From assembly GCA_027080545.1 (NCBI GenBank), contig JALWRV010000359.1, positions 1 through 12,861 of the forward strand: DNA of 12,861 nt, read 5' to 3'. Of the stretch, positions 12,409-12,861 are shown in pieces. Made by a program: the position numbers and the translations under genes. The stretch comes from Parvularculaceae bacterium. Lineage in GTDB: Bacteria > Pseudomonadota > Alphaproteobacteria > Caulobacterales > Parvularculaceae. The notes below the pieces were generated by a model that did not search any database, was not told the origin of the DNA, and saw nothing but the letters and a program-made list of their open reading frames with translations. The stretch's first letter is position 1, and each line of letters begins with the position of its first letter.

Positions 12409-12861
12409 ATGACCGCACGTAGATCCTATTTGAAAATTATTTCCGCCTTCGTTTCGATTGCCTTTAGTGGCTTTTTCGGCCTTGTCGCGACCAGCGCGCA
12501 AGCGGGCGAGGTTTGGCTAACCATTGACAATGTGCGCGCCTATAATCTGCCGGAGCCAATCAGTGCCATTGTTGTTGGTAATCCCGGCATTGCCGATGTA
12601 AAAGTAGTCTCCAACACCAATATTCTGCTTTTTGGCAAAAAACCCGGCCTGACCAATATTTATTTTTTCGACCTTGAAGGCAAAAAACTGGATAATGTTT
12701 CTGTGCGTGTTCGCTCCAATACCGGTAACATGTTAACCCTGCAGCGAGGCGTTGAATATGTAACCTATTCTTGCACAACCAATTGCGACATTTCAGATAG
12801 CGTAAGCGTTACCCAAAATGTTTTCCGGGCCGCCAAAGACGCCAATGAGGAAAAAGCCCAA
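12409..12861 (+). CDS. Exported pilus-assembly N-terminal-domain protein (3' end outside window)
   Basis: The frame starts at ATG 12409, with AGGA eight bases ahead, and is still open at the window edge after 151 codons. Residues 1-32 are a Sec signal peptide (basic start, hydrophobic 9-27, likely cleavage AQA|G). Residues about 35-103 match the pilus-formation N-terminal domain known from Tad secretins: VRAYNLPEPISAIVVGNPGI, then LLFGKKPGLTNIYFFD and a VSVRV strand. The same domain is seen at 47-118 of CpaC here. After it come C122 and C126 and a charged segment, with no sign yet of BON or secretin domains. It is probably a stand-alone periplasmic accessory protein, but a second secretin cannot be excluded without the remaining sequence. 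Confidence 0.85.
   Translation, partial: MTARRSYLKIISAFVSIAFSGFFGLVATSAQAGEVWLTIDNVRAYNLPEPISAIVVGNPGIADVKVVSNTNILLFGKKPGLTNIYFFDLEGKKLDNVSVRVRSNTGNMLTLQRGVEYVTYSCTTNCDISDSVSVTQNVFRAAKDANEEKAQ

Noticed and set aside
1..12861. CRISPR array, tRNA, insertion sequence or phage module
   Set aside because: No regularly spaced repeats, cloverleaf sequences, transposase or integrase frames were seen on either strand.

Overview
The window is the core of a Caulobacter-type Tad/Flp (type IVb) pilus locus, almost certainly from an alphaproteobacterium. On the minus strand the order is three Flp pilin genes, then cpaA, cpaB, cpaC, cpaD, cpaE, cpaF, tadB (cpaG) and tadC (cpaH). This is the gene order known from Caulobacter crescentus, except that the single pilA is replaced by three. 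The base composition is near balanced and the spacers are AT-rich. Candidate CtrA-like boxes (TTAA-N7-TTAAC with one mismatch) lie between the pilins and cpaA. These features would fit Hyphomonadaceae/Maricaulales-like marine bacteria, but the genus cannot be fixed from this sequence.

Layout: 1-59 is an unresolved edge fragment. 84-396 (minus) is rpsO with its intrinsic terminator. 397-711 is a gene-free spacer. 712-1368 (plus) is a cupin-domain lipoprotein. 1449-10257 (minus) is the tad/cpa machinery gene cluster, read right to left, with spacers of 5 to 108 bases and a start-proximal Shine-Dalgarno sequence before almost every gene. 10402-11215 (minus) holds three 57-codon pilin genes; the two upstream ones each end in a strong intrinsic terminator. 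11474-12202 (minus) is a Crp/Fnr-type regulator. 12409 to the window edge (plus, divergent) is an exported protein with the pilus-assembly N-terminal domain also found at the N-terminus of CpaC.

How the genes work together: pilins are processed by the CpaA aspartic peptidase. They are assembled by the CpaF ATPase through the TadB/TadC inner-membrane platform. The fibre crosses the outer membrane through the CpaC secretin, helped by CpaB (periplasmic SAF-domain protein) and CpaD (lipoprotein). CpaE positions the system. The pseudopilins (TadE/F/G) and TadD are not in this window.

The machinery is standard. The unusual signals are mostly in the RNA and DNA between genes: a long stem-loop that buries the cpaA ribosome-binding site (10262-10299), a perfect 10-bp inverted repeat in the leader of the first pilin (11258-11282), a duplicated hairpin around the cpaB stop codon (8837-8881), twin pilins that differ almost only by synonymous changes, and a third pilin whose conserved glycine at the cleavage site is replaced by alanine.
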